Notes under the pieces: model-generated
The model's database searches: none
What the model was told of the DNA's origin: nothing
Seen by the model: only the letters and a program-made list of their open reading frames with translations
Program-made: the position numbers and the translations under genes
From: Bacillus dicomae
Lineage (GTDB): Bacteria; Bacillota; Bacilli; Bacillales; Bacillaceae_G
Direction of reading: 5' to 3'
Assembly: GCF_006494425.1 (NCBI RefSeq)
Contig: NZ_VHIV01000001.1
Location: 806,001 to 870,000 of the forward strand
DNA length: 64,000 nt
In this document: positions 52,044 to 59,902 of the stretch, piece after piece
Position numbering within the stretch: the first letter of the stretch is position 1
Layout: every line of letters starts with the position of its first letter

Positions 52044-52072
52044 AAAATAGCATGTACATAGACATGCTATTA
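52044..52072 (-). terminator. Terminator of the second MFS gene
   Basis: AATAGCATGT (52046-52055) and ACATGCTATT (52062-52071) form a stem that on the minus strand is followed by TTTTA. It overlaps the MFS gene's stop codon. Confidence 0.8.
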
Positions 52073-53284
52073 ATTGGAGGTAGATTCTTCATTAAATTCC
52101 CCGCTATAAAATAAAAACAGCCATATAAAACTAACAAAAATACAACATATAGCTAGTAAACTACCAATCATTTGAGGAGAAAGGATTTCTAATAGCCATC
52201 CTGTAATGAGCATAGATAACTGTATAAGTGAACCATAAATAGAGTAATGAAAGGAAAAAACTTTACCAATCATATTTTCATGCGTGTAAGTTTGAAGTAA
52301 TGTCGTATCAAGTGGAACGATGATTCCTCCTGCTATGCGCATACAGAATAATGCAATGATACCGATAATAAGTTGATCGGATAAAATGAATCCGAGGAAG
52401 AAAATTCCTTGTAGGAAATAGGCCCAACCAAATGCTTTTTTCATTTTTTCTTTATTATGGGATATATAAAGATTAACGAGAAGGCTTCCTATCATAAGCC
52501 CAGCCCCTTGAACCGTATATAAAATCCCAATGTTCGTGTGGAAAATTTTTTCGGCATAAATCGTTAGAAGTAGCTGATAAGCGCCTCCAATAATGCCCCA
52601 TGAAATGCCGACAAGAATTAACGTTAAAATGATTTTTGTTTGTAATATGTAAGTGTAACCATCTTTTATATCAGTAAAAAATGCTTTTTTCTTGTTACAA
52701 GTATCATGAGAGGGAACACTCATATTATAAATAAAATAGGCTGAAATAAAGTATGACAAGCTATTTACTAAAAAAGCGAACTCAATATGTAATGATTGTG
52801 CAATTATCCCGCCTAAAGAAGCCCCCATAATAGACATAAAACCATTCATTGTACTAGAAAGAGAGTTAGCTGTTACGAAATGATTTTGGTGAACAATATT
52901 TTTTAAGGTTGCTTGTTTAGCTGGATCAAATAAGCAAGAAAGTATGGATAAACATATATTGGCAATGAAAATAATTTCAATATTATAGCTTGCGAGTAAG
53001 TATGTAAGGACTAGAATGCCCCGTGTAATATCGGTGAAAATCATAATATTCTTTTTAGAAAAACGATCTACAATTCCGCCTATGAATGGACTAAGAAGAA
53101 GTTGTGGTAAACCTTTACTTATCAAAGTAAGGGCGACCATAAAAGGCGATTCCGTTATGCTGTAGACGAATGTTAATAAAGCAACAGTATGAAACCAATC
53201 TCCAAGTATACTTAATGTTTGACCATAAAATAGTCTTTTGAAGTTACTATTTGTTTTCAGAAGTGTGCCATAAGAAACTGACAT
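52070..53284 (-). CDS. MFS transporter
   Basis: The 404-residue protein has 12 hydrophobic helices. It has NSNFKRLFYGQTLSILGDWFHTVALLTFVYSIT at the start and GLPQLLLSPFIGGIVDRFSKKNIMIFTDITRG, the same MFS_3-type loop motif as the exporter at 50252, but the two proteins are clearly different in sequence. FDPAKQATLKNIV in helix 4 is another family mark. AAGGA lies about ten bases before the ATG. Six bases separate it from the glyoxalase-like gene upstream on the strand, so both form an operon, perhaps for resistance to a natural product. Confidence 0.87.
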   Translation of the reverse strand: MSVSYGTLLKTNSNFKRLFYGQTLSILGDWFHTVALLTFVYSITESPFMVALTLISKGLPQLLLSPFIGGIVDRFSKKNIMIFTDITRGILVLTYLLASYNIEIIFIANICLSILSCLFDPAKQATLKNIVHQNHFVTANSLSSTMNGFMSIMGASLGGIIAQSLHIEFAFLVNSLSYFISAYFIYNMSVPSHDTCNKKKAFFTDIKDGYTYILQTKIILTLILVGISWGIIGGAYQLLLTIYAEKIFHTNIGILYTVQGAGLMIGSLLVNLYISHNKEKMKKAFGWAYFLQGIFFLGFILSDQLIIGIIALFCMRIAGGIIVPLDTTLLQTYTHENMIGKVFSFHYSIYGSLIQLSMLITGWLLEILSPQMIGSLLAICCIFVSFIWLFLFYSGEFNEESTSN

Positions 53285-53290
53285 AAAAGA

Positions 53291-53758
53291 TTAATCCTTA
53301 TGTAATGATGATGCTTGCACTTGTTTTTTCCATTCGCTTAAATACACCTTCTCTTCTGTAGGAAGTCCAACAGGTAATTGTGCAATCAATTCTAAACTAT
53401 TTCCATCAGGATCGTTAAAGTATACGGCGGCATGTGCTAATTCAGGAAAAACAATTGGTTCAATTGGTTCCATTCCAAAGTCTTTTCGTGCTGAAATTCC
53501 TTTTTCATTTAGCCAATGAATCGCATTTTCTAAATCATGTAAGCTTACTTGAAAGGCGATATGTCGTAAAGATGGGTGATAATTCACTTTGTATTCTGTG
53601 CCTTCCCAAAGGCCGAGCCAACTTTCATTTTCTTTAATCCAAAAGAAAGCAATATCATCTCCTCTTTTATATAATTTCAGGCCAAGTGATTTATAAAAAG
53701 ATATTGATTTTTCTAAGTTACTGACGGGTAAATGTGCCTCGTAAAGACCTTTAATCAT
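53291..53758 (-). CDS. VOC-family (glyoxalase/bleomycin-resistance fold) protein
   Basis: The 155-residue protein has two beta-alpha-beta-beta-beta units. It starts KGLYEAHLPVSNLEKSISFYKSLGLKLYKR with a metal-site histidine, has HPSLRHIAFQVSLHDLENAIHWL, and ends with HAAVYFNDPDGNSLELIAQLP, where the usual metal glutamate is E144. Probable ligands are H8, H80 or nearby, and E144. Such proteins are glutathione or bacillithiol transferases, antibiotic-binding proteins or dioxygenases. AAGGAGGA precedes the ATG. It is co-transcribed with the MFS gene, which suggests a joint detoxification role. Confidence 0.87.
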   Translation of the reverse strand: MIKGLYEAHLPVSNLEKSISFYKSLGLKLYKRGDDIAFFWIKENESWLGLWEGTEYKVNYHPSLRHIAFQVSLHDLENAIHWLNEKGISARKDFGMEPIEPIVFPELAHAAVYFNDPDGNSLELIAQLPVGLPTEEKVYLSEWKKQVQASSLHKD

Positions 53759-53859
53759 TGTAATCCTCCTTAATAAAATGTTTCTTATTTCATAGTAAAC
53801 GTTTTATTATTGGCTGAAATCACAAAAAAGGGGTACATAACTTCATACGAAAGTATGAA

Positions 53860-53886
53860 AAAACAGCTCAAATATGAGCTGTTTTC
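53860..53886. terminator. Terminator of the YjcZ-family gene, possibly bidirectional
   Basis: AAAACAGCTCA and TGAGCTGTTTT form an 11-bp stem. A second hairpin, TTCATAC-GAAA-GTATGAA, stands directly left of it (53842-53859). Confidence 0.88.
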
Positions 53887-53923
53887 GTATAGTTTTTCGT
53901 TCATTTGTTAAGGATAGGATATA

Positions 53924-54043
53924 TTAGTATCCGTATCCGCCGCCACCCCAACAGCTACATCCGATGATGATTAGAAGGATGAATAGTACGATTAGCAAAG
54001 CAAATCCACCGCCGAAACCAGCGCAACTTCCACCATAGCTCAT
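53924..54043 (-). CDS. YjcZ-family sporulation protein (39 residues)
   Basis: A tiny protein starting MSYGGSCAGFGGGFALLIVL, with one hydrophobic helix and a tail GCSCWGGGGYGY. Gly/Tyr ends around a single membrane-like segment are the hallmark of the YjcZ group of spore proteins. A perfect AAAAGGAGG site lies seven bases before ATG 54043. The open frame continues upstream to 54148, but that part is not needed. The upstream region has a CATACTGTA element overlapping a palindrome, in keeping with sporulation control. It is probably a spore coat or forespore membrane protein. Confidence 0.85.
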   Translation of the reverse strand: MSYGGSCAGFGGGFALLIVLFILLIIIGCSCWGGGGYGY

Positions 54044-54088
54044 ATGTTTTCCTCCTTTTGAGTAAGTTAATCTATATAATTCATGGAC

Positions 54089-54104
54089 TACTGTATACAG
54101 TATG
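54089..54104 (-). promoter_or_regulatory. 14-bp perfect palindrome overlapping a sporulation-type -10 element
   Basis: TACTGTATACAGTA (54089-54102) is a perfect palindrome. Read on the minus strand, CATACTGTA (54104-54096) fits the CATANNNTA or SigmaE-like -10 pattern for the YjcZ-type gene, though no good -35 element stands at the right distance. Confidence 0.4.
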
Positions 54105-54224
54105 TTTTTTGTGTGGAAAAGGAGCCAGTCTCTTTTGTAATTAGACAAACGCCTGTATGGGCATTTTAATTGTATATTGAGCTAGGGATGTGTGGACAAA
54201 TCGTTATATAGATTGCAATTTGTT

Positions 54225-54275
54225 CATAAAAAAATATAAAAAATGTAAAAAAAACCATTTTTATATTTTTTTATG
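54225..54275. repeat. AT-only 20-bp inverted repeat upstream of the Spo0E-type gene
   Basis: The segment 54225-54245 pairs with 54256-54275 over about 20 bp with one bulged A and a ten-base A-rich loop. It begins with CAT and ends with ATG. Nearly all pairs are A-U. Confidence 0.7.
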
Positions 54276-54336
54276 AGAGAATTTGTACTATAATTTTACA
54301 AGTAATATTATGGGAAAAGGGAGTTTTAGTAAAGAG

Positions 54337-54501
54337 ATGGAGATGGGAAAATTACACAATAAAATAGAAAATAAAAAGAAAGAGCTAATTCAACTTGTTG
54401 CTAGACACGGATTGGACCATGATAAAGTTTTGTTATTTAGCCGAGATTTAGATATACTTATTAATAAGTTTATGAATGTAAAAGATAAGGTACATAAATA
54501 A
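54337..54501 (+). CDS. Spo0E-like sporulation regulatory protein (aspartyl-phosphate phosphatase)
   Basis: A 54-residue helical hairpin protein with GKLHNKIENKKKELIQLVARHGLDHDKVLLFSRDLDILINKF. This is the Spo0E pattern (KIExxKKELIxLVxxxGLxxxxVLxxSxxLDxLIxxF), including the serine-x-x-leucine-aspartate motif needed for dephosphorylating Spo0A-P. It would delay sporulation. The start is uncertain: ATG 54337 or 54343 fits the family length; ATG 54310 adds nine residues without a good site. The nearest AAGGGAG is at 54317-54323. Upstream lies a long AT-only inverted repeat. The Hfq-like gene follows after 53 bases. Confidence 0.85.
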   Translation: MEMGKLHNKIENKKKELIQLVARHGLDHDKVLLFSRDLDILINKFMNVKDKVHK

Positions 54502-54554
54502 ATAATTTGTAGTTTTTTATATTAAGATGTTTTGTAAAAAGGAGAGAACGGTAT

Positions 54555-54743
54555 TTGGAACATTTACAAGAAGAACTGTATAAACAAATAAAAGAAGAAA
54601 AAGGTATTGTTACAACTTTTTTGAAGAGTGGCGTTAGAATAGTAGGAGAAGTTGTTGCGATAGACAAATTTACCGTTTTAATGTTAGTTGATGGAAAACA
54701 ACAACTTATTTACAAACAGGCTATATCAACAATAATGAAATAA
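54555..54743 (+). CDS. Hfq-family RNA chaperone paralog (Hfq2-like)
   Basis: The 62-residue protein fits the Hfq Sm fold. An N-terminal helix (HLQEELYKQIKEEKG) is followed by Sm1 with IVTTFLKSGVRIVGEVVAIDKFTVLMLV and Sm2 GKQQLIYKQAISTIM. B. subtilis Hfq reads KQQLIYKHAIST at the same place, so the histidine of the proximal RNA-binding YKH motif is replaced by glutamine here. The N-terminal Q of canonical Hfq is kept in LQEEL. B. anthracis is known to have two chromosomal Hfq proteins plus one on pXO1; this matches the divergent second chromosomal copy. Start TTG 54555 has GGAGAG eight bases before. A terminator overlaps the stop codon. No canonical C-terminal tail is present. Confidence 0.85.
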   Translation: MEHLQEELYKQIKEEKGIVTTFLKSGVRIVGEVVAIDKFTVLMLVDGKQQLIYKQAISTIMK

Positions 54744-54769
54744 GACACTCATATTGAGTGTCTTATTTC
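54737..54769. terminator. Bidirectional terminator
   Basis: GAAATAAGACACTCA and TGAGTGTCTTATTTC form a perfect 15-bp stem around TAT. It lies between the Hfq-like gene and the convergent HD-domain gene. Confidence 0.95.
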
Positions 54770-54770
54770 A

Positions 54771-55373
54771 TTATCTTTTGCAAGCTTCAACGTCAATGCC
54801 AGCAGCTATTAATTTTTTTTCTCCGTCTTGCTCGATGATTTTTTGTAATTTAGATAGGAAAGAATCAAAGTTCGTATGCTTTGCTACTTGGAATGTCATT
54901 TTATGTTCAATTGGTAGCCACGTATCAATATCAGCCTCGTTATGCTGAATTTTTACCTCAAGCTTATCAAGTGCGTTAGCAACTTTTGCTTCGTACGTTT
55001 CTTTCGCTTCAAACTCCATCCATAAATCATATAATTCCTCGCCGAGAGAACCTTTTAATGTTCGTTTAATATTTAAAATGGCTTCTTGTTCATTTATTTG
55101 TTTTTGTAATTGTAATTCATGACTATTCATTGTATCAAAAGCAGGAATATCACCAGCTTCTGCTTCGACTAGATCGTGAATAATAACCATTTTAAGTAAT
55201 TTTTCGATATTTACTTTTTGATCTAAATAAGGTTCAACTAAAATGGCCATTAGAGACATGCGCCACGTATGTTCAGCAACGCTTTCTTGACGTCCGTTAG
55301 AAAGCCAGCTATGTCGCATTTCATATTTTAGTTTTTCTGCTAGTGCAATGACTTGTAAAATGTTATGTTCCAT
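54771..55373 (-). CDS. HD-domain phosphohydrolase (YfbR-like 5'-deoxynucleotidase)
   Basis: The 200-residue protein has the HD signature in order: H in RQESVAEHTWRMSLMA, HD in MVIIHDLVEAEAGDIPA, and a later D in EAKVANALDKLEVKIQ. This arrangement matches the YfbR/HDDC2 group, which removes phosphate from deoxynucleoside 5'-monophosphates with a divalent metal. GAGGAGGATCACG lies before ATG 55373. An upstream in-frame start at 55388 lies inside that site and is rejected. It is a single gene. Confidence 0.88.
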   Translation of the reverse strand: MEHNILQVIALAEKLKYEMRHSWLSNGRQESVAEHTWRMSLMAILVEPYLDQKVNIEKLLKMVIIHDLVEAEAGDIPAFDTMNSHELQLQKQINEQEAILNIKRTLKGSLGEELYDLWMEFEAKETYEAKVANALDKLEVKIQHNEADIDTWLPIEHKMTFQVAKHTNFDSFLSKLQKIIEQDGEKKLIAAGIDVEACKR

Positions 55374-55443
55374 CGTGATCCTCCTCATATTTCCATACTA
55401 TAATTCTAATATGGAAAAGAAATGTGTCAATTCTATGAGTATA

Positions 55444-55472
55444 TTGCGATAAATAGATGATAAGCGTATAAT
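55444..55472 (+). promoter_or_regulatory. Candidate promoter of motA-motB
   Basis: TTGCGA (55444-55449), a 17-base spacer and TATAAT (55467-55472) form a good SigmaA-type promoter about 70 bases before motA. No SigmaD-type TAAA/GCCGATAT pair was seen. Confidence 0.65.
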
Positions 55473-55544
55473 ACTTATTATATGTGAAAACGCATTATTA
55501 AAATAAAAAAATGTTTTATAAAAATGAAAAGGAAGGGCAGGAAT

Positions 55545-56378
55545 ATGGGAGACGAAAATCAAGTGTTTGCTAGACCAGAAAGAAAAAAAAGGAAGTTTGA
55601 TATTTCTAGCCCAGTGGGCATAATAGTAGGTTTTGCTATTGTAATAGCGGCAATTATGCTTGGCGGCGGTGGAATAAAAGCTTTTAAAAACTTTTTAGAT
55701 GTTTCATCTATTTTAATTGTTATAGGGGGAACAACAGCGACAATTGTTGTGGCATATCGATTTGGAGAAATAAAAAAATATACAAAAAGTATTTTTACTG
55801 TTTTACATAGAAAAGAAGAAGATTTAGAACAGTTAACGGATTTATTTGTCGATTTTTCGAAAAAATCTAAAAAACACGGCCTGCTTTCTTTAGAAGTTGA
55901 TGGAGAGCAAGTAGACAATCCTTTTATTCAAAAAGGAATTCGATTAATGTTAAGTGGTTACGATGAAGATGAATTAAAAGAAGTGTTAATGAAAGATGTT
56001 GAAACGGAAGTGTATGAGTTAAGAAAAGGGGCAGTATTATTAGATAAAATTGGCGATTTCGCTCCAGCTTGGGGCATGATAGGGACTTTAATCGGTCTTA
56101 TCATTATGCTTCAAAACTTGCAAGACACATCGCAAATTGGTACAGGGATGGCAGTTGCGATGTTAACAACATTGTATGGGTCAGTACTTGCAAATATGAT
56201 CGCAATCCCTCTTGCTGAAAAAGTGTATAGAGGTATTGAGGATTTATATACAGAGAAGAAGTTTGTTATTGAAGCAATTTCAGAATTGTATCGTGGACAA
56301 ATTCCTTCTAAATTAAAGTTAAAACTGGATACATACGTATACGAAACAAAGATAAAAAAAGTAAAACGAGCAGCCTAA
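55545..56378 (+). CDS. motA: Flagellar motor stator protein MotA (MotP-like)
   Basis: The 277-residue protein has four membrane helices. Known marks: GIIVGFAIVIAAIMLGGGGIKAFKNFLDVSSILIVIGGTTATIVVAY for helices 1-2, a large cytoplasmic loop with the charged residues that touch FliG, and FAPAWGMIGTLIGLIIMLQNL with the key proline (near residue 173), then MAVAMLTTLYGSVLANMIAIPLAEK. It forms the ion channel of the stator with the following gene. The wording of helices 3-4 is closer to MotP of Bacillus than to MotA, so Na+ coupling is possible. A 26-residue hydrophilic N-terminal extension is unusual. ATG 55545 follows a GGGCAGGA stretch. Confidence 0.92.
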   Translation: MGDENQVFARPERKKRKFDISSPVGIIVGFAIVIAAIMLGGGGIKAFKNFLDVSSILIVIGGTTATIVVAYRFGEIKKYTKSIFTVLHRKEEDLEQLTDLFVDFSKKSKKHGLLSLEVDGEQVDNPFIQKGIRLMLSGYDEDELKEVLMKDVETEVYELRKGAVLLDKIGDFAPAWGMIGTLIGLIIMLQNLQDTSQIGTGMAVAMLTTLYGSVLANMIAIPLAEKVYRGIEDLYTEKKFVIEAISELYRGQIPSKLKLKLDTYVYETKIKKVKRAA

Positions 56379-56400
56379 TATTTCAAGGAGTGGTAAGGTG

Positions 56401-57078
56401 ATGATAAAACGACCGCAAAGGGGATCGCCTCGTTGGATGACGACTTTTACAGATTTAACGATGTTATTATTAACTTTCTTTGTATTACTAGTTGCTACTT
56501 CAAAGCAGGATGCAGTAAAATTGTCAAAGATGCTTGAAAAGTTTAGTGATACGGAGCAAGTAGATGCACAAGTAATGGAAAATACAATACCAGATATTTC
56601 ACATGAAAAAAATGATGAAAAAATGATCTCGAAAAAAAGAATGGATGAATTATATAAGAAGTTAAAAGCATATGTAGATAATAATGGTATCAGTCAAGTG
56701 AATGTATATCGAGAGGACACAGGGGTAAGTGTCGTTATAGTAGATAATTTAATATTCGATACGGGTGATGCGAACGTTAAACCGGAGGCGAAAGAGATAA
56801 TAAGCCAATTAGTTGGATTTTTCCAATCGGTACCAAATCCCATTGTTGTAGAAGGACATACAGACAGTAGACCGATTCATAACGACAAATTCCCTTCAAA
56901 CTGGGAATTATCTTCCGCACGAGCGGCAAATATGATTCATCACTTAATTGAAGTGTATAATGTGGATGATAAAAGGCTAGCTGCGGTAGGATATGCAGAT
57001 ACCAAGCCAGTAGTACCAAATGATTCACCACAAAATTGGGAAAAAAACCGTCGCGTTGTCATTTATATAAAAGAATAG
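56401..57078 (+). CDS. motB: Flagellar motor stator protein MotB (MotS-like) with OmpA domain
   Basis: The 225-residue protein has one helix, with the ion-binding aspartate D18 in RWMTTFTDLTMLLLTFFVLLV. A plug/linker region follows, then a peptidoglycan-binding OmpA-like domain with VVEGHTDSRPIHNDKFPSNWELSSARAANM and KRLAAVGYADTKP. It anchors the stator to the wall. The W-M-x-T-F-x-D lead-in is typical of MotS-type subunits, in line with the MotP-like partner. AAGGAG stands ten bases before ATG 56401; a GTG at 56398 is an alternative start. It follows motA after 22 bases. Confidence 0.92.
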   Translation: MIKRPQRGSPRWMTTFTDLTMLLLTFFVLLVATSKQDAVKLSKMLEKFSDTEQVDAQVMENTIPDISHEKNDEKMISKKRMDELYKKLKAYVDNNGISQVNVYREDTGVSVVIVDNLIFDTGDANVKPEAKEIISQLVGFFQSVPNPIVVEGHTDSRPIHNDKFPSNWELSSARAANMIHHLIEVYNVDDKRLAAVGYADTKPVVPNDSPQNWEKNRRVVIYIKE

Positions 57079-57227
57079 TATATTGTTATTTTGATAATAA
57101 ATAATAAAAATACGAAAATTCTTTAAAAAAAATATTAAATTTTATCATTTTATTTTGTATAATGAGTGAGAATGATAAGGTGAAATATTAAGATATATTT
57201 ATACATAGAAGGAGAGAATCAAAAAGA

Positions 57228-57596
57228 ATGGCACATAAAATTTTAGTTGTAGACGATGCGATGTTCATGCGAACAATGATTAAAAACTTATTAAAAAGTA
57301 ATTCTGAATTTGAAGTAATCGGAGAAGCGGAAAATGGAGTAGAGGCAATTCAAAAGTATAAAGAACTTCAACCTGATATTGTTACATTAGATATTACTAT
57401 GCCAGAAATGGACGGACTTGAAGCGTTAAAAGAAATTATTAAAATTGATTCAAGTGCAAAAGTTGTTATTTGTTCTGCAATGGGACAACAAGGTATGGTA
57501 TTAGATGCAATTAAGGGTGGAGCAAAAGACTTTATTGTAAAGCCATTCCAAGCAGATCGCGTAATCGAAGCTTTAACAAAAGTAGCAAACAGCTAA
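57228..57596 (+). CDS. cheY: Chemotaxis response regulator CheY
   Basis: A 122-residue single receiver domain. It has the acidic pair D9/D10 (ILVVDDAMFMR), the phosphorylation site D55 in VTLDITMPEMDGL, S83 and K105 in DFIVKPF. CheA would phosphorylate it, and CheY-P binds the motor switch, where FliY dephosphorylates it. AGAAGGAGAG precedes the ATG. A TATAAT at 57158-57163 may be its promoter. The hairpin after the gene separates it from cheA but may allow readthrough. Confidence 0.95.
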   Translation: MAHKILVVDDAMFMRTMIKNLLKSNSEFEVIGEAENGVEAIQKYKELQPDIVTLDITMPEMDGLEALKEIIKIDSSAKVVICSAMGQQGMVLDAIKGGAKDFIVKPFQADRVIEALTKVANS

Positions 57597-57602
57597 TATA
57601 GA

Positions 57603-57661
57603 AGGGGTGCCACAAGGAATCTAAACATTGATAGCGGATATGCGAGTGGCCCCCTTTTTTC
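57603..57661 (+). terminator. Terminator with long loop after cheY
   Basis: GGGG-T-GCCAC (57604-57613) and GTGGCCCCC (57646-57654) pair around a 32-base loop that can itself fold; six T follow. Confidence 0.7.
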
Positions 57662-57725
57662 TTGCTTTAAAACACTAAATTGTTATACATAAATGAAATG
57701 TTTGTTAGACAGGTAGGGGATTAAA

Positions 57726-59729
57726 ATGCAAACAGATCTATTAAATATATTTTTTGAGGAATCAGAAGAACATTTACAATCGCTAAATGAAAATGTGCTA
57801 ACTTTAGAACAAAATCCCACTGATATGGATGTTGTGGGAGAAATATTCCGTTCAGCCCATACATTTAAAGGCATGTCAGCGAGTATGGAATTTACGGAAA
57901 TGGCGGATTTAACGCATAAAATGGAAAACGTTTTAGATGAAATTCGTCATGGGAATATAGTTGTAAATGCAGAGATTATTGATGTGATTTTTGAGTGCAT
58001 TGATAATTTAGAGAAGATGGTTGCAGATGTGCAACAAGGTGGAATGGGCAATATTGATGTAATTACAACTAAGCAGAAATTAGAAGCATTATTGAATGGC
58101 AATGTAGAAACTCCTGCGGAATATATTGAGCAAGAACCGATAAATAATGATGATGCAGTTTCACATGAAGTGCATATAACTGTTGAGCAACAAGCTATTT
58201 TAAAAGCAGTACGTGCAATTATGTGTATCGAAGCCCTGCAAAATGTAGGTAATGTACAAAAAACAGTTCCAAGTATTGAAGAAATTGAAGCAGATGCTTT
58301 CGGATTTGAGTTCACAGTATTTATGGATACTGATCAAAGTGAAGAAGAATTAAAACAAGTAGTGCTTCATGTTTCTGAAATTGAGAAAGTAGAAGTGAAG
58401 CAAGGACATACATCAAAAGAAGTAGTTTCGGAAGAATTTGCTACACAAGAAGTCGTACAAGAAGTTATACAAGCGGCTACGCATGTGGGATCAACTAAAG
58501 AAGTATCGAAACAATCTGCTAATGCTACACCAGCTAAAAGCACTGCAAAAACGAAAAATGGTAAAGTAGAAAATCGTTCCATACGTGTTCAATTAGAAAA
58601 AATTGAAAGATTAATGAACATGTTTGAAGAAAGTGTAATTGAGCGTGGCCGTATAGATGAATTGGCACAAGCAATTCAAAACAAGGAATTAATTGAGCAT
58701 TTAAATCGATTAGGCGATATTTCAAAAGATATTCAAAATGTATTACTAAACATGCGTATGGTACCGATAGAAACTGTTTTCAATCGTTTCCCACGTATGG
58801 TACGTATGTTAGCGAAAGATTTAGGGAAGAAAATCGATTTACAAATTACAGGTGAAGACACAGAAGTTGATAAAATTGTTATTGATGAAATCGGTGATCC
58901 ACTCGTTCATTTAATTCGTAATGCAATTGATCACGGTGTTGAGACTGTTGAACAACGTCGTGATGCAGGTAAAAATGAGACAGGTACGATTAAATTAGAA
59001 GCGTTTCATAGTGGAAATCATGTCGTTATTCAAATTACGGATGATGGAAATGGTATTCATAAAGGGAAAGTATTAGAAAAAGCGATTAAAAATGGTGTTG
59101 TAACAGAAGCTGAGGCAAATAAATTAACGGACCGTGAAGTATTTGATTTGATCTTCCAACCAGGATTTAGTACAGCTGAAGTTGTATCAGACCTTTCTGG
59201 GCGTGGCGTTGGATTAGATGTAGTGAAACATACGATCCATAGTTTAGGTGGACATTTAATTATTGATTCTGAAGAAGGAAAAGGTAGTACATTTAGAATT
59301 GAACTGCCATTAACGTTGTCCATTATTCAATCTATGCTTGTTCAAACGAATGATAAACGTTATGCTTTCCCTCTTGGTAATATTGTTGAAGCAATTCGGA
59401 TTAAGAGAGAAGACATCCAATCCTTACAAGGAAAAGATGTGTTAAATTACCGTAATCAAATTATTGAAGTGAAGCATTTAAGTACTGTATTTGGTGAGAA
59501 AACAGTAGATGAGGCGTTTGCGTCATATGATGGTCAAATGGTTCCTGTGTTAATTGTTCGTAATACACATCGCAGCTATGGACTTATTGTAAACACAATT
59601 ATCGGTCAAAGAGAAATAGTCCTAAAGTCATTAGGTGACTTCTTTGCAGAGAGTTCTAACTATTTCTCTGGTGCGACGATTCTCGGTGATGGACGAGTGG
59701 TCCTCATTTTAAACCCAGAAGGTTTATAA
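57726..59729 (+). CDS. cheA: Chemotaxis histidine kinase CheA
   Basis: The 667-residue protein has the full CheA domain order. The HPt domain has H45 in FRSAHTFKGMSASM (residues 1 to about 105). A CheY/CheB-binding P2-like region spans about residues 150-240, followed by an acidic/TK-rich linker. The dimerisation helices start near residue 280 (NRSIRVQLEKIERLMNMFEESV). The ATPase domain has the N-box DPLVHLIRNAIDHG (near 391), DDGNGI and DLSGRGVGLDVV, and a CheW-like P5 domain runs from about residue 530. All catalytic motifs are intact. It phosphorylates CheY. A weak GTAGGGG site lies before ATG 57726. Confidence 0.95.
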   Translation: MQTDLLNIFFEESEEHLQSLNENVLTLEQNPTDMDVVGEIFRSAHTFKGMSASMEFTEMADLTHKMENVLDEIRHGNIVVNAEIIDVIFECIDNLEKMVADVQQGGMGNIDVITTKQKLEALLNGNVETPAEYIEQEPINNDDAVSHEVHITVEQQAILKAVRAIMCIEALQNVGNVQKTVPSIEEIEADAFGFEFTVFMDTDQSEEELKQVVLHVSEIEKVEVKQGHTSKEVVSEEFATQEVVQEVIQAATHVGSTKEVSKQSANATPAKSTAKTKNGKVENRSIRVQLEKIERLMNMFEESVIERGRIDELAQAIQNKELIEHLNRLGDISKDIQNVLLNMRMVPIETVFNRFPRMVRMLAKDLGKKIDLQITGEDTEVDKIVIDEIGDPLVHLIRNAIDHGVETVEQRRDAGKNETGTIKLEAFHSGNHVVIQITDDGNGIHKGKVLEKAIKNGVVTEAEANKLTDREVFDLIFQPGFSTAEVVSDLSGRGVGLDVVKHTIHSLGGHLIIDSEEGKGSTFRIELPLTLSIIQSMLVQTNDKRYAFPLGNIVEAIRIKREDIQSLQGKDVLNYRNQIIEVKHLSTVFGEKTVDEAFASYDGQMVPVLIVRNTHRSYGLIVNTIIGQREIVLKSLGDFFAESSNYFSGATILGDGRVVLILNPEGL

Positions 59730-59741
59730 TAGGAATGAAGG

Positions 59742-59778
59742 AAAGCTCCCCACTTGTATACAATTGGGGAGCTTTTTG
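59742..59778 (+). terminator. Terminator after cheA
   Basis: AAAGCTCCCCA and TGGGGAGCTTTTT form an 11-bp stem followed by T. Confidence 0.93.
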
Positions 59779-59902
59779 GTTAATCGTTACTAATCTAAAA
59801 ATGGGAATAAATACATATTAACGTTTTATATAATAAGTTTGTTAAAATAAAATGAGAGTTTATATCATTTGATAGAAAAACAGAAATGAGGAGGCAGAGA
59901 AA

